Below are positions 35,349 through 42,889 of a stretch of DNA of 64,000 nt, one piece after another (position 1 is the first letter of the stretch; each line of letters begins with the position of its first letter). The notes under the pieces are model-generated. The model searched no databases, had not been told where the DNA came from, and saw only the letters and a list, made by a program, of their open reading frames with translations. This DNA is from RGIG3701 sp031553595 (GTDB taxonomy: Bacteria > Planctomycetota > Planctomycetia > Pirellulales > Thermoguttaceae). The position numbers were made by a program, and so were the translations under genes. Where the stretch lies: the NCBI GenBank assembly GCA_031553595.1, contig JAVBLI010000028.1:26229-90228 (forward strand). Direction: 5' to 3'.

Positions 35349-35461
35349 AAAAACAGCAGCCGGGAGCGCAGAGACCGGATTAGCCCCGCCGAATGTTTCT
35401 CCACTTTTATCCGGTCTCTGCACGTCACTACGTTCCGCTTCGCTCCCGGCTGCTGTTTCTT
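35349..35461 (-). repeat. Intergenic hairpin element, copy 3
   Basis: The outer arms AACAGCAGCCGGGAGC and GCTCCCGGCTGCTGTT are intact. The left inner arm is shortened by about 20 nt (the GGAACGCAGTGAC module is missing), while the right arm keeps it, so the stem has an asymmetric bulge. Minus loop polarity. It lies between the divergent promoters at 35282-35310 and 35489-35517. Confidence 0.85.
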
Positions 35462-35488
35462 GCGACCATTTCCCCTCTCCCGCCACTC

Positions 35489-35517
35489 TTGCCGCCGGGC
35501 GGGTTTCGGATTATAAT
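35489..35517 (+). promoter_or_regulatory. sigma70-type promoter for the DUF1559 genes
   Basis: TTGCCG (35489-35494), a 17-bp spacer and a perfect TATAAT (35512-35517) lie about 50 bp before the ATG at 35568. Confidence 0.7.
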
Positions 35518-35567
35518 AAAAGTGTGGGTGGGCTGTGAAAATTGACCGTTTTCCAGGGGAGGTGCTT

Positions 35568-36713
35568 ATGAAACGCAACAAAAATCGGCGCGGCTTCACG
35601 AAACTGGAGCTTTGCGTGGTCGTGGGGCTGGTGGTGGTCGTGGTGCTGGTCATGCTACCGGCGGTGAGTACGCGGACTACCAGGGGAACCCCGGGATCAG
35701 CGATCTGCATGTATAAACAGAAGGACATCGTGCTGGCGGCCAATTTATACGAGATGAAATACCGCCGCCTGCCGCCGAGCTGCCACGTGAAGAAGTATAC
35801 GACTGCCGAGGGCGAGACGCGGTATCGCAAAGACGGTTACAGTTTCCTCGTCGATCTGCTGCCGGAAATGGAGCAGGAGGCGCTGTATAAAAGGATGAAT
35901 GTGAACGTGCCGCTGGATGTGGAGAATGATGTGCCGCCGCCGCAGCCCGGCGAGGAGTTGCCCGAGGGGGTGCGTATCAACCTGCCGGACGAGTCGATCA
36001 AAAGAAGCCTGCCGATGTTCCGCTGCCCGAGCACGAAGACGCAAAGTCACGTCGACGGCCAGAGGATTACGAATTACAAAGCCGTCAGCGCCACGACGCG
36101 GCGGGCGTACGAGGTCAGCTCGCGCGAGGATGTGCCGGAGGGTGGGCTGGACATTTACGGCACTGGCGTGCTGCGGGAGCGCTCGGACGGTGTGATGTAC
36201 GTCGGCTCGCGGACGAAAATCGCCGACATCACCGACGGCACGACGCATACGCTGATGATTACGGAGTCGGAAGAGCCGGTTTTTTCGCGGTGGCTGGTCG
36301 GGCAGGAGTGTGGCCTGTATACCATGCGGGACGGCATGGCGTTTTCGGAGGCAACGGACGCGATTCGTTACGTTCATCCGGCCGGGTACGTGCCGCCGGT
36401 GCCGGGGAAGAAATATCAGGTGCCGAACGATCGCCGGCAGACGAACCTTAACCGCGATTACGTCACGTCCCCGTACCCGTGGGGTGAGGACGGTTTCCGC
36501 AGCTCCCGGTACTCGAAAGAGCCTGCCACAGGCCCACGCTTCGGCCCAGGCTCCGGCCATGACGGCGTGATCATACACGCCTTCGTCGGCGGCGCGGCCG
36601 AACCCATTTCCAAAAACATTGACGCGGCCGTTTACTTTTTCCTCACCACCCGCGCCGGCGCCGATCCGGGGATGAAGCAGATGGGTATCAATAGTTACGA
36701 GTTGATCAAATGA
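35568..36713 (+). CDS. DUF1559 pilin-like protein
   Basis: This is a 381-residue protein of the planctomycete DUF1559 family, type II secretion pseudopilin-like proteins that are hugely expanded in this phylum. The N-terminus RRGFTKLELCVVVGL is a prepilin peptidase site (GFTxxE) with the following hydrophobic helix. The extracellular part has the DUF1559 features: DIVLAANLYEMKYRRLPPSC, CPSTKTQS, NYKAVSA and the C-terminal FGPGSGHDGVIIHAF. The ATG at 35568 with GGGGAGGTG upstream is chosen; an in-frame start at 35535 would hide the prepilin signal. A second, related gene follows after 22 bp. The function of DUF1559 proteins, perhaps as surface fibres or secretion substrates, is not established. 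Confidence 0.88.
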   Translation: MKRNKNRRGFTKLELCVVVGLVVVVVLVMLPAVSTRTTRGTPGSAICMYKQKDIVLAANLYEMKYRRLPPSCHVKKYTTAEGETRYRKDGYSFLVDLLPEMEQEALYKRMNVNVPLDVENDVPPPQPGEELPEGVRINLPDESIKRSLPMFRCPSTKTQSHVDGQRITNYKAVSATTRRAYEVSSREDVPEGGLDIYGTGVLRERSDGVMYVGSRTKIADITDGTTHTLMITESEEPVFSRWLVGQECGLYTMRDGMAFSEATDAIRYVHPAGYVPPVPGKKYQVPNDRRQTNLNRDYVTSPYPWGEDGFRSSRYSKEPATGPRFGPGSGHDGVIIHAFVGGAAEPISKNIDAAVYFFLTTRAGADPGMKQMGINSYELIK

Positions 36714-36735
36714 CCTTTTCACAAGAGATACCGTG

Positions 36736-37902
36736 ATGGATGAAATGATTGAAGTGAAAGAAATTGAGCGGCGGTCGCGTGGCCTGAGCTGCGGGTGCCT
36801 GGTGATGATCCTTGTCCTGGTCGCATCCGCCGGCATCCTGACGCCTGCACTGCAGCAGCTCCGGGAGTCGGCGCGGCGGCTTACGTGCCAGGGGAATGTC
36901 AAAGACATCGTGCTGGCGACCAACCTTTACGAAAGCAAGTATAAACGCCTGCCGCCGAGTTGCCACGTGAAGGAATTCACCGCCGAGGACGGCGTAACCC
37001 GTTATCGGAAAGACGGCTACAGCTTTTTCGTGGAGTTGCTACCGATGCTGGGGCAGGAGGAGATTTACGCGACGCTGAACCCAGCGGCCCTGCTGGACGA
37101 AGACGGCGAGGCGACTGACGCGGCGATGGCGGAGTCCCTGCCGCAATTCCGCTGCCCGAGTACGAAGACCCAGAGCGTGGTCAACGGTCAGGCGATTACG
37201 AATTACAAAGCCGTCAGCGCCAGCACGCGGCGGGCGTACGAGGTCAGCTCGCGCGAGGACGCACCCGACGAGGGGCTGGACATTTACGGTACCGGCGTGC
37301 TATATAATGAGTCCGACGGCGTGATGTACCCCGGCTCACGCACCCGGCTTATGGACATTAGTGACGGCACGTCGAACACGTTCGTCATCGTGGAGAGTGA
37401 AGAGCCGATTTTCTCGCGGTGGCTGGTTGGGCAGGAGTGCGGCCTGTATACCATGCCGGAAAACGTCGTGTTCAGCGCCCCGACAGACTTAATCACGTAT
37501 ATTCACCCTCGCGGTTACACGGCTAATATATACGGTGTGGATTCGACTATCCCGGCGAGCAACCGCGGCACAAACCTTGACCGCGATTACGTCAAGTCGC
37601 CGTATCCGTGGGGCGAGGACGGTTTCCGCAGCGCCCGGTACTCGAAAGAGCCGGCGCAGGGCACCCGCTTCGGCCCCGGTTCCGGCCATGGCGGCGTGGT
37701 GATGCACGGATACGTCAGCGGTGCCGTCGACAGCCTTCCCATAAACGTCGACACGGCCGCGTACTTTTTCCTCACCACCCGCAATGGCGGTGACCCAGGC
37801 ATGACGATGGGATGCGACGAGTATCCCGAAACGCCCCCGCATCCGGACGCCCCCGCCGACGCGATGGAACCAGAACCAACGCCAACGCTGTTATCAAATT
37901 GA
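36736..37902 (+). CDS. DUF1559 protein lacking the prepilin motif (paralogue)
   Basis: This 388-residue protein is clearly homologous to the previous one. Shared blocks include RRAYEVSSREDAPDEGLDIY, FSRWLVGQECGLYTMP, SPYPWGEDGFRS and FGPGSGHGGVVMHGYV. The N-terminus differs: SRGLSCGCLVMILVLVASAG has a membrane helix but no GFTxxE prepilin peptidase site. It therefore is likely a plain membrane-anchored protein rather than a processed pseudopilin. The C-terminus has a Pro-rich tail. The ATG at 36736 is chosen; a GTG sits directly before it at 36733. It forms an operon with the first gene and ends 8 bp before hairpin element copy 4. Confidence 0.85.
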   Translation: MDEMIEVKEIERRSRGLSCGCLVMILVLVASAGILTPALQQLRESARRLTCQGNVKDIVLATNLYESKYKRLPPSCHVKEFTAEDGVTRYRKDGYSFFVELLPMLGQEEIYATLNPAALLDEDGEATDAAMAESLPQFRCPSTKTQSVVNGQAITNYKAVSASTRRAYEVSSREDAPDEGLDIYGTGVLYNESDGVMYPGSRTRLMDISDGTSNTFVIVESEEPIFSRWLVGQECGLYTMPENVVFSAPTDLITYIHPRGYTANIYGVDSTIPASNRGTNLDRDYVKSPYPWGEDGFRSARYSKEPAQGTRFGPGSGHGGVVMHGYVSGAVDSLPINVDTAAYFFLTTRNGGDPGMTMGCDEYPETPPHPDAPADAMEPEPTPTLLSN

Positions 37903-37910
37903 TGTGTCCG

Positions 37911-38023
37911 CAAGAACAGCAGCCGGGAGCGCAGCGGAACGCAGTGACGCGCAGAGACCGGATAGAGTGGCCGATATTTTTCCCACTTCGATCCAGTCTC
38001 TGCGCTAACGGCTGCTGTTCTTG
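37911..38023 (-). repeat. Intergenic hairpin element, copy 4
   Basis: The left arm is full length, from CAAGAACAGCAGCCGGGAGC through GGAACGCAGTGACGCGCAGAG. The right arm has lost the GCTCCGCTCCC module, going from CGCTAACG straight to GCTGCTGTTCTTG. Minus loop polarity. It starts 8 bp after the second DUF1559 gene. Confidence 0.85.
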
Positions 38024-38094
38024 TGAGTCAATGAATTTGATTGATGCGTTTGCGCCGTAATTCCCCACATCCTATATCCCAACCCCAACCCCCA

Positions 38095-39057
38095 ATGATC
38101 GAAACACGCGACCTGACCAAAGTTTACGGCGAGCTTTACGCCATCAAGAATATCAATCTTTCGCTTGCCGAGCGCGACGTTTTCGGGTTTATCGGGCCTA
38201 ACGGCGCGGGCAAGACGACGACGATGAAAATCCTCGCCACGCTCCTGGAGCCGAGTTGGGGCGAGGCCACCGTCTGCGGCTACTCCATTTACACCAATCC
38301 GCAGGAGCTGCGGCGGATGATCGGCTACATGCCCGACTTTTTCGGCGTGTACGAGGACATGAAGGTGATCGAGTATCTCGAATTCTTCGCGGCGGCGTAC
38401 CGCATCCGGGGCGAGGCGCGGCGGACTCGCTGCAACGAAATGCTTGAGCTGGTCGACCTGGGCTACAAGCGAGACGCGCTGGTCACCAGCCTCTCCCGCG
38501 GCATGACGCAGCGGCTGGGCCTGGCGCGGGTACTGCTGCACGACCCGCAGGTGCTCTTACTCGACGAACCGGCCAGCGGACTCGACCCCCGCGCGCGCAT
38601 CGAAATCCGCACCCTCTTAAAGCGGCTGGGCGACATGGGCAAAACGATCATGGTCTCCAGCCACATCCTGCCCGAGCTGGCCGACGTGTGTAATAAAATC
38701 GGCATCATCGAGCGCGGCGAGCTGCTGGTGAACACGGATGTGCAGAGCGTCCTGCGGCAGGTGCGGGAATACGGCGTCCTGACGCTGAAACTGGCGGAAT
38801 CGGGCGATTTATCCGGAAATTCGGCGAAAAATGCGGCGGAAACGGCGGGGCATGTCTTGGAATCCCTGCCGATGGTGGATAAAATAGAGGTGATCTCCCC
38901 TCATGCGGTGCGGATTTACCTAGCCGCGGACGTCACGGATTTTAGCGACATTCCCGCGGCGCTGGTTGAGGCCGGGGTGCGGTTCCTGGAGCTGCACGAA
39001 GAGGAAATCAACCTCGAAACAGCCTTCATGAAACTCACGCAGGGGATCACTTCGTAG
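38095..39057 (+). CDS. ABC transporter ATP-binding protein
   Basis: This is a 320-residue ATPase subunit of an ABC transporter of the daunorubicin/NatA export type. Walker A is GPNGAGKTT (34-42); the signature and Walker B are SRGMTQRLGLAR and QVLLLDEPASGLDP. The D-loop and H-loop (SSHILPEL) are present, with a C-terminal extension of about 100 residues as in CcmA/DrrA-type proteins. The ATG at 38095 is chosen, since an in-frame TTG at 38041 gives an N-terminus of Pro/Ser-rich noise. No permease gene is adjacent: upstream lie the DUF1559 genes and a hairpin element, downstream a sugar isomerase. Export of lipids or drugs is inferred; the partner must be elsewhere. Confidence 0.88.
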   Translation: MIETRDLTKVYGELYAIKNINLSLAERDVFGFIGPNGAGKTTTMKILATLLEPSWGEATVCGYSIYTNPQELRRMIGYMPDFFGVYEDMKVIEYLEFFAAAYRIRGEARRTRCNEMLELVDLGYKRDALVTSLSRGMTQRLGLARVLLHDPQVLLLDEPASGLDPRARIEIRTLLKRLGDMGKTIMVSSHILPELADVCNKIGIIERGELLVNTDVQSVLRQVREYGVLTLKLAESGDLSGNSAKNAAETAGHVLESLPMVDKIEVISPHAVRIYLAADVTDFSDIPAALVEAGVRFLELHEEEINLETAFMKLTQGITS

Positions 39058-39064
39058 AATGGTC

Positions 39065-39134
39065 AATGGTTAATTGTTAATGGTTAATAAAACAAAACTT
39101 GGGTCAAAAACTTATTCATTAACAATTAACCATT
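39065..39134. repeat. 18-bp perfect inverted repeat of GTTAAT-type units
   Basis: AATGGTTAATTGTTAATG (39065-39082) pairs perfectly with 39117-39134 around a 34-nt loop; further partial units extend both sides to about 39061 and 39146. It lies between the ABC ATPase and the isomerase gene and could end the upstream transcript. Confidence 0.65.
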
Positions 39135-39167
39135 CACAATTAACAATTTTGAATGGAGGGTTTCCGC

Positions 39168-40004
39168 ATGTGGCCAGTCGGCGTTTTTGCGAGTATCGGT
39201 TCGGGGCTGGGCGTTCAGTTGGACGTGGTGAAGGAGCTGGGGATTCACTGGGTGCAGTTGTGCTGCCCGCACAAGGAAAACCGCACGGCGGAGAATGCCG
39301 AGGCGTTTTTGAAGAAGTTGAAGGAAATTGGCGTGACGATTTCCGTCGTGTTCTGCGATTTTAAGGGCGAAAGTTACGCCGATATTCCGACCGTGAAGCG
39401 GACGATCGGGATTGTGCCGAAAGAGACGCGGGCGGATCGTGTGCAGGAAATCCGGGAGATTGCGGACTTCGCGAAAATCCTCGGCTGCGACGCGCTGGGT
39501 ATCCATATCGGCTTCATCCCGCATGACACGGCGGATCCGGATTACGCCGAGCTGATCACGATCATGCGGGGCCTGGCCGATTATCTGAAACAGAACGGAC
39601 AGCGGTTCCATCTTGAGACAGGGCAGGAGACCGGCGACGGACTGTTCCAGTTCCTGACGGATTTAGAGCGGGATAATGTTTTCGTGAATTTCGACCCCGC
39701 GAACATGATTCTTTACGGTTCCGGCGAACCGATTCCGGCCCTGAAAAAGGTGGCGAAGTGGGTGCGGAGCTGTCACTGTAAGGACGCGACGTGGTCGGCC
39801 GCCCCGGGCGAGACGTGGGGCTGCGAGGTGCCGTTCGGGCAGGGCGCGGTGGATGCGAAGCTGTTTTTGCAGACGCTGAAAGAGATTGGGTATGACGGGC
39901 CGCTGACCATCGAGCGCGAAATTCCGCAAGACGCCGCGCGGCAGAAGGCGGAAATCATGCAGGCCATGACGCTGATTGAGAATCTTAAGCAGGAGATTCT
40001 GTAG
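39168..40004 (+). CDS. Sugar phosphate isomerase/epimerase (TIM barrel)
   Basis: This is a 278-residue cytoplasmic xylose isomerase-like TIM barrel. Active-site strands: GIHWVQLCCPHKENR, ISVVFCDF, ALGIHIGFIPHD (His ligand), RFHLETGQETG (Glu ligand), VNFDPANMIL (Asp ligand), SCHCKDATWS and LTIEREIPQD. The metal set Glu-Asp-His-Glu fits the family. The ATG at 39168 follows GGAGGG; an upstream ATG at 39153 starts inside that ribosome-binding site and is rejected. This is the fourth such isomerase in the window, supporting a lifestyle with much sugar or inositol conversion. The gene is followed by a small hairpin (40011-40028) and hairpin element copy 5. Confidence 0.87.
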   Translation: MWPVGVFASIGSGLGVQLDVVKELGIHWVQLCCPHKENRTAENAEAFLKKLKEIGVTISVVFCDFKGESYADIPTVKRTIGIVPKETRADRVQEIREIADFAKILGCDALGIHIGFIPHDTADPDYAELITIMRGLADYLKQNGQRFHLETGQETGDGLFQFLTDLERDNVFVNFDPANMILYGSGEPIPALKKVAKWVRSCHCKDATWSAAPGETWGCEVPFGQGAVDAKLFLQTLKEIGYDGPLTIEREIPQDAARQKAEIMQAMTLIENLKQEIL

Positions 40005-40010
40005 CAAAGC

Positions 40011-40028
40011 CGCAATCGTAAGATTGCG
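40011..40028. other. Small perfect hairpin after the isomerase gene
   Basis: CGCAATC and GATTGCG pair perfectly around GTAA. No T-run follows on either strand, so it is at most a transcript-end stabiliser. Confidence 0.35.
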
Positions 40029-40042
40029 AAAACAGCGCGGCG

Positions 40043-40166
40043 CAAGAAACAGTAGCCAGGAGGGGAGCGGAACGTAGTGACGCGCAGAGACCGGATAGCG
40101 GTGGCGAATATTTTCCCACTTCTATCCGGTCTCTGCGCTAACGCTCCGCTCCCGGCTGCTGTTTTC
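40043..40166 (-). repeat. Intergenic hairpin element, copy 5
   Basis: Outer arm CAAGAAACAGTAGCC with GGCTGCTGTTTTC; inner stem around CGCAGAGACCGGATAG. The left arm carries the GGAACG.AGTGACG module while the right arm carries the CTAACGCTCC module, so the two arms are not of the same origin. Minus loop polarity. Between convergent genes. Confidence 0.85.
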
Positions 40167-40175
40167 AGTGCGTCC

Positions 40176-41327
40176 TCATTTTTTCATCAGCGTCTTCAGC
40201 GCCGCGGGGACGGCGGGGGCTTTGTCCAGGGCCGTGACGGGCAGAGAACTGCCGTTGGGCATGGCGAGTGTGAAGTCGCCGTGGATGACGTTGTCGTCAC
40301 CGGCGGCGAGCATGCCGGGCTGGTCGAGCTTCACGAGAACGCCGTTTTTGCCGGTGACGGTATTCTTCACGAGCACGGCGCCCTTGCCGGCGCTGATGTG
40401 CACCACGGGCGAGATGAACGGCGTCTGGATGGTGTTGCCGACCAGCCAGAGCGTGCCGTTATGGGCGGCGCCACCGTCGGTGCCGAAATGAACGGCCGTG
40501 CGGTTGCCGGCACATTCGGGGTCTTTCTCGATTTTATTGCCCACGAGGTACGCGTCGCTGTCGGGGATGTCGGTGTTGCCCTCGGCGTCGACCAGATCCA
40601 CCTCGCGGTTGGCGGCGTGGTGGATGTAGTTGTTGACAATTACATTTATATGAGCGCGGCTTTTGAGGTTATGGCCCGTCGTGGATTTGGAGATTTCGCA
40701 CTCGCGGACGGTGACGCTCGTGCCGCCGAGATAGAGGTTGTGGTTGTAGCCGGCGTGTTTGGCGGTGCCGTTTTCGGTGATGAGGCATTTTTCGATTAAC
40801 TGGCCGGCGCCGGTTTTTGAGGCGGCTTCGCCGTTGCTCATGATGCCCATGTCGTTATTTTTGATGACGCAGTTGCGGACGGTGATGTCGTTGGCCTGGT
40901 TGATTCGCACGCCGGCCCCGTTGTTGCTTTCGTTGCGGGCGTTGGTGAGGGTCAGGCCGTCGAGCACGCAGCCGTCGGCACCGGGCTCGAACTGGAAAAT
41001 GCCGCGCGGCGTGGAGCCCCGGCCGGAATAGTTAAAGCCCTCGCCGTCGAGAATGACGGGCTTTTGAGGATTCGCGGCACGGAAGGTCAGCTTCGCGGTC
41101 CGCACCAGTATCACGGGCTGGAGGTACGCGGAGCCGTCTTTTTTGGGATGGATCAGGATTTCATCGCCGGATTTGGCGGCGGCCACAGCGTCTTCGATTT
41201 TTTGAAATGGCTTTTCTTCGCCGACTTCCAACTTCTTCGCGTACGCGGCCGGGTGGGCCGTCAGCAGGCTGGCGGCGAAAACGCTCAGGCTTAACAAAAA
41301 TACGGCGGGGTAATGATGATTTCGCAT
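40176..41327 (-). CDS. Exported right-handed beta-helix repeat protein
   Basis: This is a 383-residue secreted protein: signal peptide (MRNHHYPAVFLLSLS... cut near AYA), a short PFQKIEDAVAAAKSGDEILI strand-helix start typical of pectate-lyase-like folds, then a right-handed parallel beta-helix. Repeated coils with Asn ladders are seen in the region NARNESNNGAGVRINQAND, NCVIKNNDMGIM and CLITENGTAKHAGYNHNLYL. A Pro/Ala-rich tail ends it. The start at 41327 is chosen because GGAG lies seven bases upstream. A sigma70-type promoter (41409-41437) precedes it. Such proteins bind or cleave pectin-like polysaccharide; no catalytic residues can be assigned here. A surface or periplasmic location is expected. 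Confidence 0.83.
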   Translation of the reverse strand: MRNHHYPAVFLLSLSVFAASLLTAHPAAYAKKLEVGEEKPFQKIEDAVAAAKSGDEILIHPKKDGSAYLQPVILVRTAKLTFRAANPQKPVILDGEGFNYSGRGSTPRGIFQFEPGADGCVLDGLTLTNARNESNNGAGVRINQANDITVRNCVIKNNDMGIMSNGEAASKTGAGQLIEKCLITENGTAKHAGYNHNLYLGGTSVTVRECEISKSTTGHNLKSRAHINVIVNNYIHHAANREVDLVDAEGNTDIPDSDAYLVGNKIEKDPECAGNRTAVHFGTDGGAAHNGTLWLVGNTIQTPFISPVVHISAGKGAVLVKNTVTGKNGVLVKLDQPGMLAAGDDNVIHGDFTLAMPNGSSLPVTALDKAPAVPAALKTLMKK

Positions 41328-41408
41328 GAGTTTCTCCATTTCGATTCATTGAGGGTTACGGAACACACGGAAAACGGAATTGATCGCGGAAGCCCGTTCC
41401 ACACTCTC

Positions 41409-41437
41409 ATTTTACCACCCTCGCGCGGCGGCGTCAA
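41409..41437 (-). promoter_or_regulatory. sigma70-type promoter for the beta-helix gene
   Basis: On the minus strand TTGACG (41437-41432), a 17-bp spacer and TAAAAT (41414-41409) lie about 80 bp before the start at 41327. Confidence 0.65.
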
Positions 41438-41545
41438 TTGTTGGGGGGATGCGGGGAAATTCCGCCCCCTCACTGGTTTTCGGCGGGGTTTTCTGGTATT
41501 CTGAAAGGAATAAACCTTTCCCTTTCCTCTAATTCAGGAGATTTG

Positions 41546-42523
41546 ATGATGAAAAATGCGTTTTTTGCGGCGATATTTGTGTTCGCGTGTGCGATTTCGT
41601 GTGTGTTTTATGGAAACGCGGCGGCTTTTGCGGAAGACGTCCCGGCGGATGCGGCGGCGGATGCGCAGTACATGCAGGCGGTGGGGGAGAAGATGACGGC
41701 TCTGGCCACCCGGCTGGAAAATGGGGATGAGACGGCTCTGGAGGAAATGCGGGCCCTGGCGGCGGAGGCGGAAGCTTCGGGGCGTGCGGACCTGGCGAAA
41801 ACGCTGCGGATAAATGTTTGGCAGATGGAAATGGTGCGAGCCGTGGCGAAAGGCGAGAAGGAATTTCTGGCGGTGCTGGAACGAATGAACGCGGAGATGA
41901 AGGCCAAGGAAAAAATGGAGGATCAGGATTTCGCGCTGGCGCAGGCGGCGGGGCGGATGGCGGAACGCTTCCTGGCGCCGGAGACGGCAGTGAAAGTTTA
42001 CCGGGATTACTCGCGGATGTTCTGGAACACGGATGGATTCCAGCAGCGCTCGGCGGCGCTGCGGCTGGCCATGCACCGCATCAGCCTGCTGGGCGGAGAG
42101 ATGGAAATCGCGGGAAAACTGCTCTCGGGCGAAACGCTGGACATGAAGAAAACGGACGGGAAAGTCGTGCTGGTGGTGTTCTGGGCCACGTGGTGCCCGC
42201 CGTGCCGACGCGAGATTCCGGTGATTAAAAAACTGTATGAAGAATATCACGCGGACGGGCTGGAGGTGATCGGCATTTCGCTGGATAAAGATGCGGACGT
42301 GCTGAAAAAATTCATCGCGGATAACGAAATTGCATGGGAAAATCTGTTGAACACAGACACGGACGTGGACGGCATGAGCATGCAGGAGTTTTATGTGCTG
42401 GACGGCATCCCCGTGCAGATTTTGATCGGCCGAGATGGCGTGGTGGTCTCCACGGATGCGCGGGAGGAATGGCTCCGCGGCCTGGTGGAAGATGAGCTGG
42501 CGCTGGAACTGGAAGAAGAATGA
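41546..42523 (+). CDS. TlpA-like thioredoxin-fold exported protein
   Basis: This is a 325-residue exported redox protein. A signal peptide (MMKNAFFAAIFVFACA... ending near AFAED) precedes a helical N-terminal domain (about 30-190) and a C-terminal TlpA/ResA-type thioredoxin domain. The active site is WCPPC (Cys 217 and Cys 220), preceded by VLVVFWAT and followed by the cis-proline region (LDGIPVQIL). Such proteins reduce disulfides, for example on c-type apocytochromes, which suits a locus with haem proteins. CAGGAG lies before the ATG pair at 41546/41549; either could be used. It is followed by a MazG-like gene 25 bp on. The N-terminal helical extension resembles that of other planctomycete TlpA proteins and is of unknown role. 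Confidence 0.86.
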   Translation: MMKNAFFAAIFVFACAISCVFYGNAAAFAEDVPADAAADAQYMQAVGEKMTALATRLENGDETALEEMRALAAEAEASGRADLAKTLRINVWQMEMVRAVAKGEKEFLAVLERMNAEMKAKEKMEDQDFALAQAAGRMAERFLAPETAVKVYRDYSRMFWNTDGFQQRSAALRLAMHRISLLGGEMEIAGKLLSGETLDMKKTDGKVVLVVFWATWCPPCRREIPVIKKLYEEYHADGLEVIGISLDKDADVLKKFIADNEIAWENLLNTDTDVDGMSMQEFYVLDGIPVQILIGRDGVVVSTDAREEWLRGLVEDELALELEEE

Positions 42524-42548
42524 ATAAGGATTTTTTTGAAAGGCGATT

Positions 42549-42851
42549 ATGGTAACGTTTGCAGATTTTCAGGCATTGATCCGGAAAATGTATTATGAAA
42601 AGGACGCGGCGCGGGGGGTGGATGCCACGTTCATGTGGCTCATGGAGGAGGTCGGGGAGCTTGCCGCGGCGCTGCGGGAGGGCACGAAAGAAGAGTTGGC
42701 GCTGGAGTTCGCGGACGTGATCGCCTGGCTGGTGACTATCGCGAATGTGAAGGAAATTGACCTCACGGCGGCCCTGGAAGCGAAATACGGCGCCGGGTGC
42801 CCGGGATGTTTGAAGCTGGTGTGTGAATGTCCGGATGAAGTGAAACCGTGA
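42549..42851 (+). CDS. MazG-like nucleotide pyrophosphohydrolase
   Basis: This is a compact 100-residue all-alpha NTP pyrophosphohydrolase of the MazG/RS21-C6 type, which cleaves non-canonical or excess NTPs to NMP and pyrophosphate. The metal-binding helix pair is visible: EEVGE (33-37) and EFAD (53-56), the ExxE and ExxD ligands. A Cys-rich tail (CPGCLKLVCEC) follows, which may bind a metal. It stands between TlpA and a large membrane protein on the same strand. The short length fits single-domain housecleaning enzymes. The cysteine tail is unusual and could indicate redox or zinc regulation (inference). Confidence 0.85.
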   Translation: MVTFADFQALIRKMYYEKDAARGVDATFMWLMEEVGELAAALREGTKEELALEFADVIAWLVTIANVKEIDLTAALEAKYGAGCPGCLKLVCECPDEVKP

Positions 42852-42865
42852 AGCCGCTGCGCGGC

Positions 42866-42889
42866 GTGAAAGAGTGAAAGAGTGAAAGA
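42866..42889 (+). repeat. Three tandem GTGAAAGA units spanning a start codon
   Basis: GTGAAAGA three times; the third contains the GTG start at 42882. The unit is 8 bp, so each GTG is in a different frame. Confidence 0.8.

Noticed and set aside
38041..38094. N-terminal extension of the ABC ATPase
   Set aside because: The residues are Pro/Ser-rich noise, start at TTG and lie directly behind a hairpin element; the ATG at 38095 begins the normal ABC fold.
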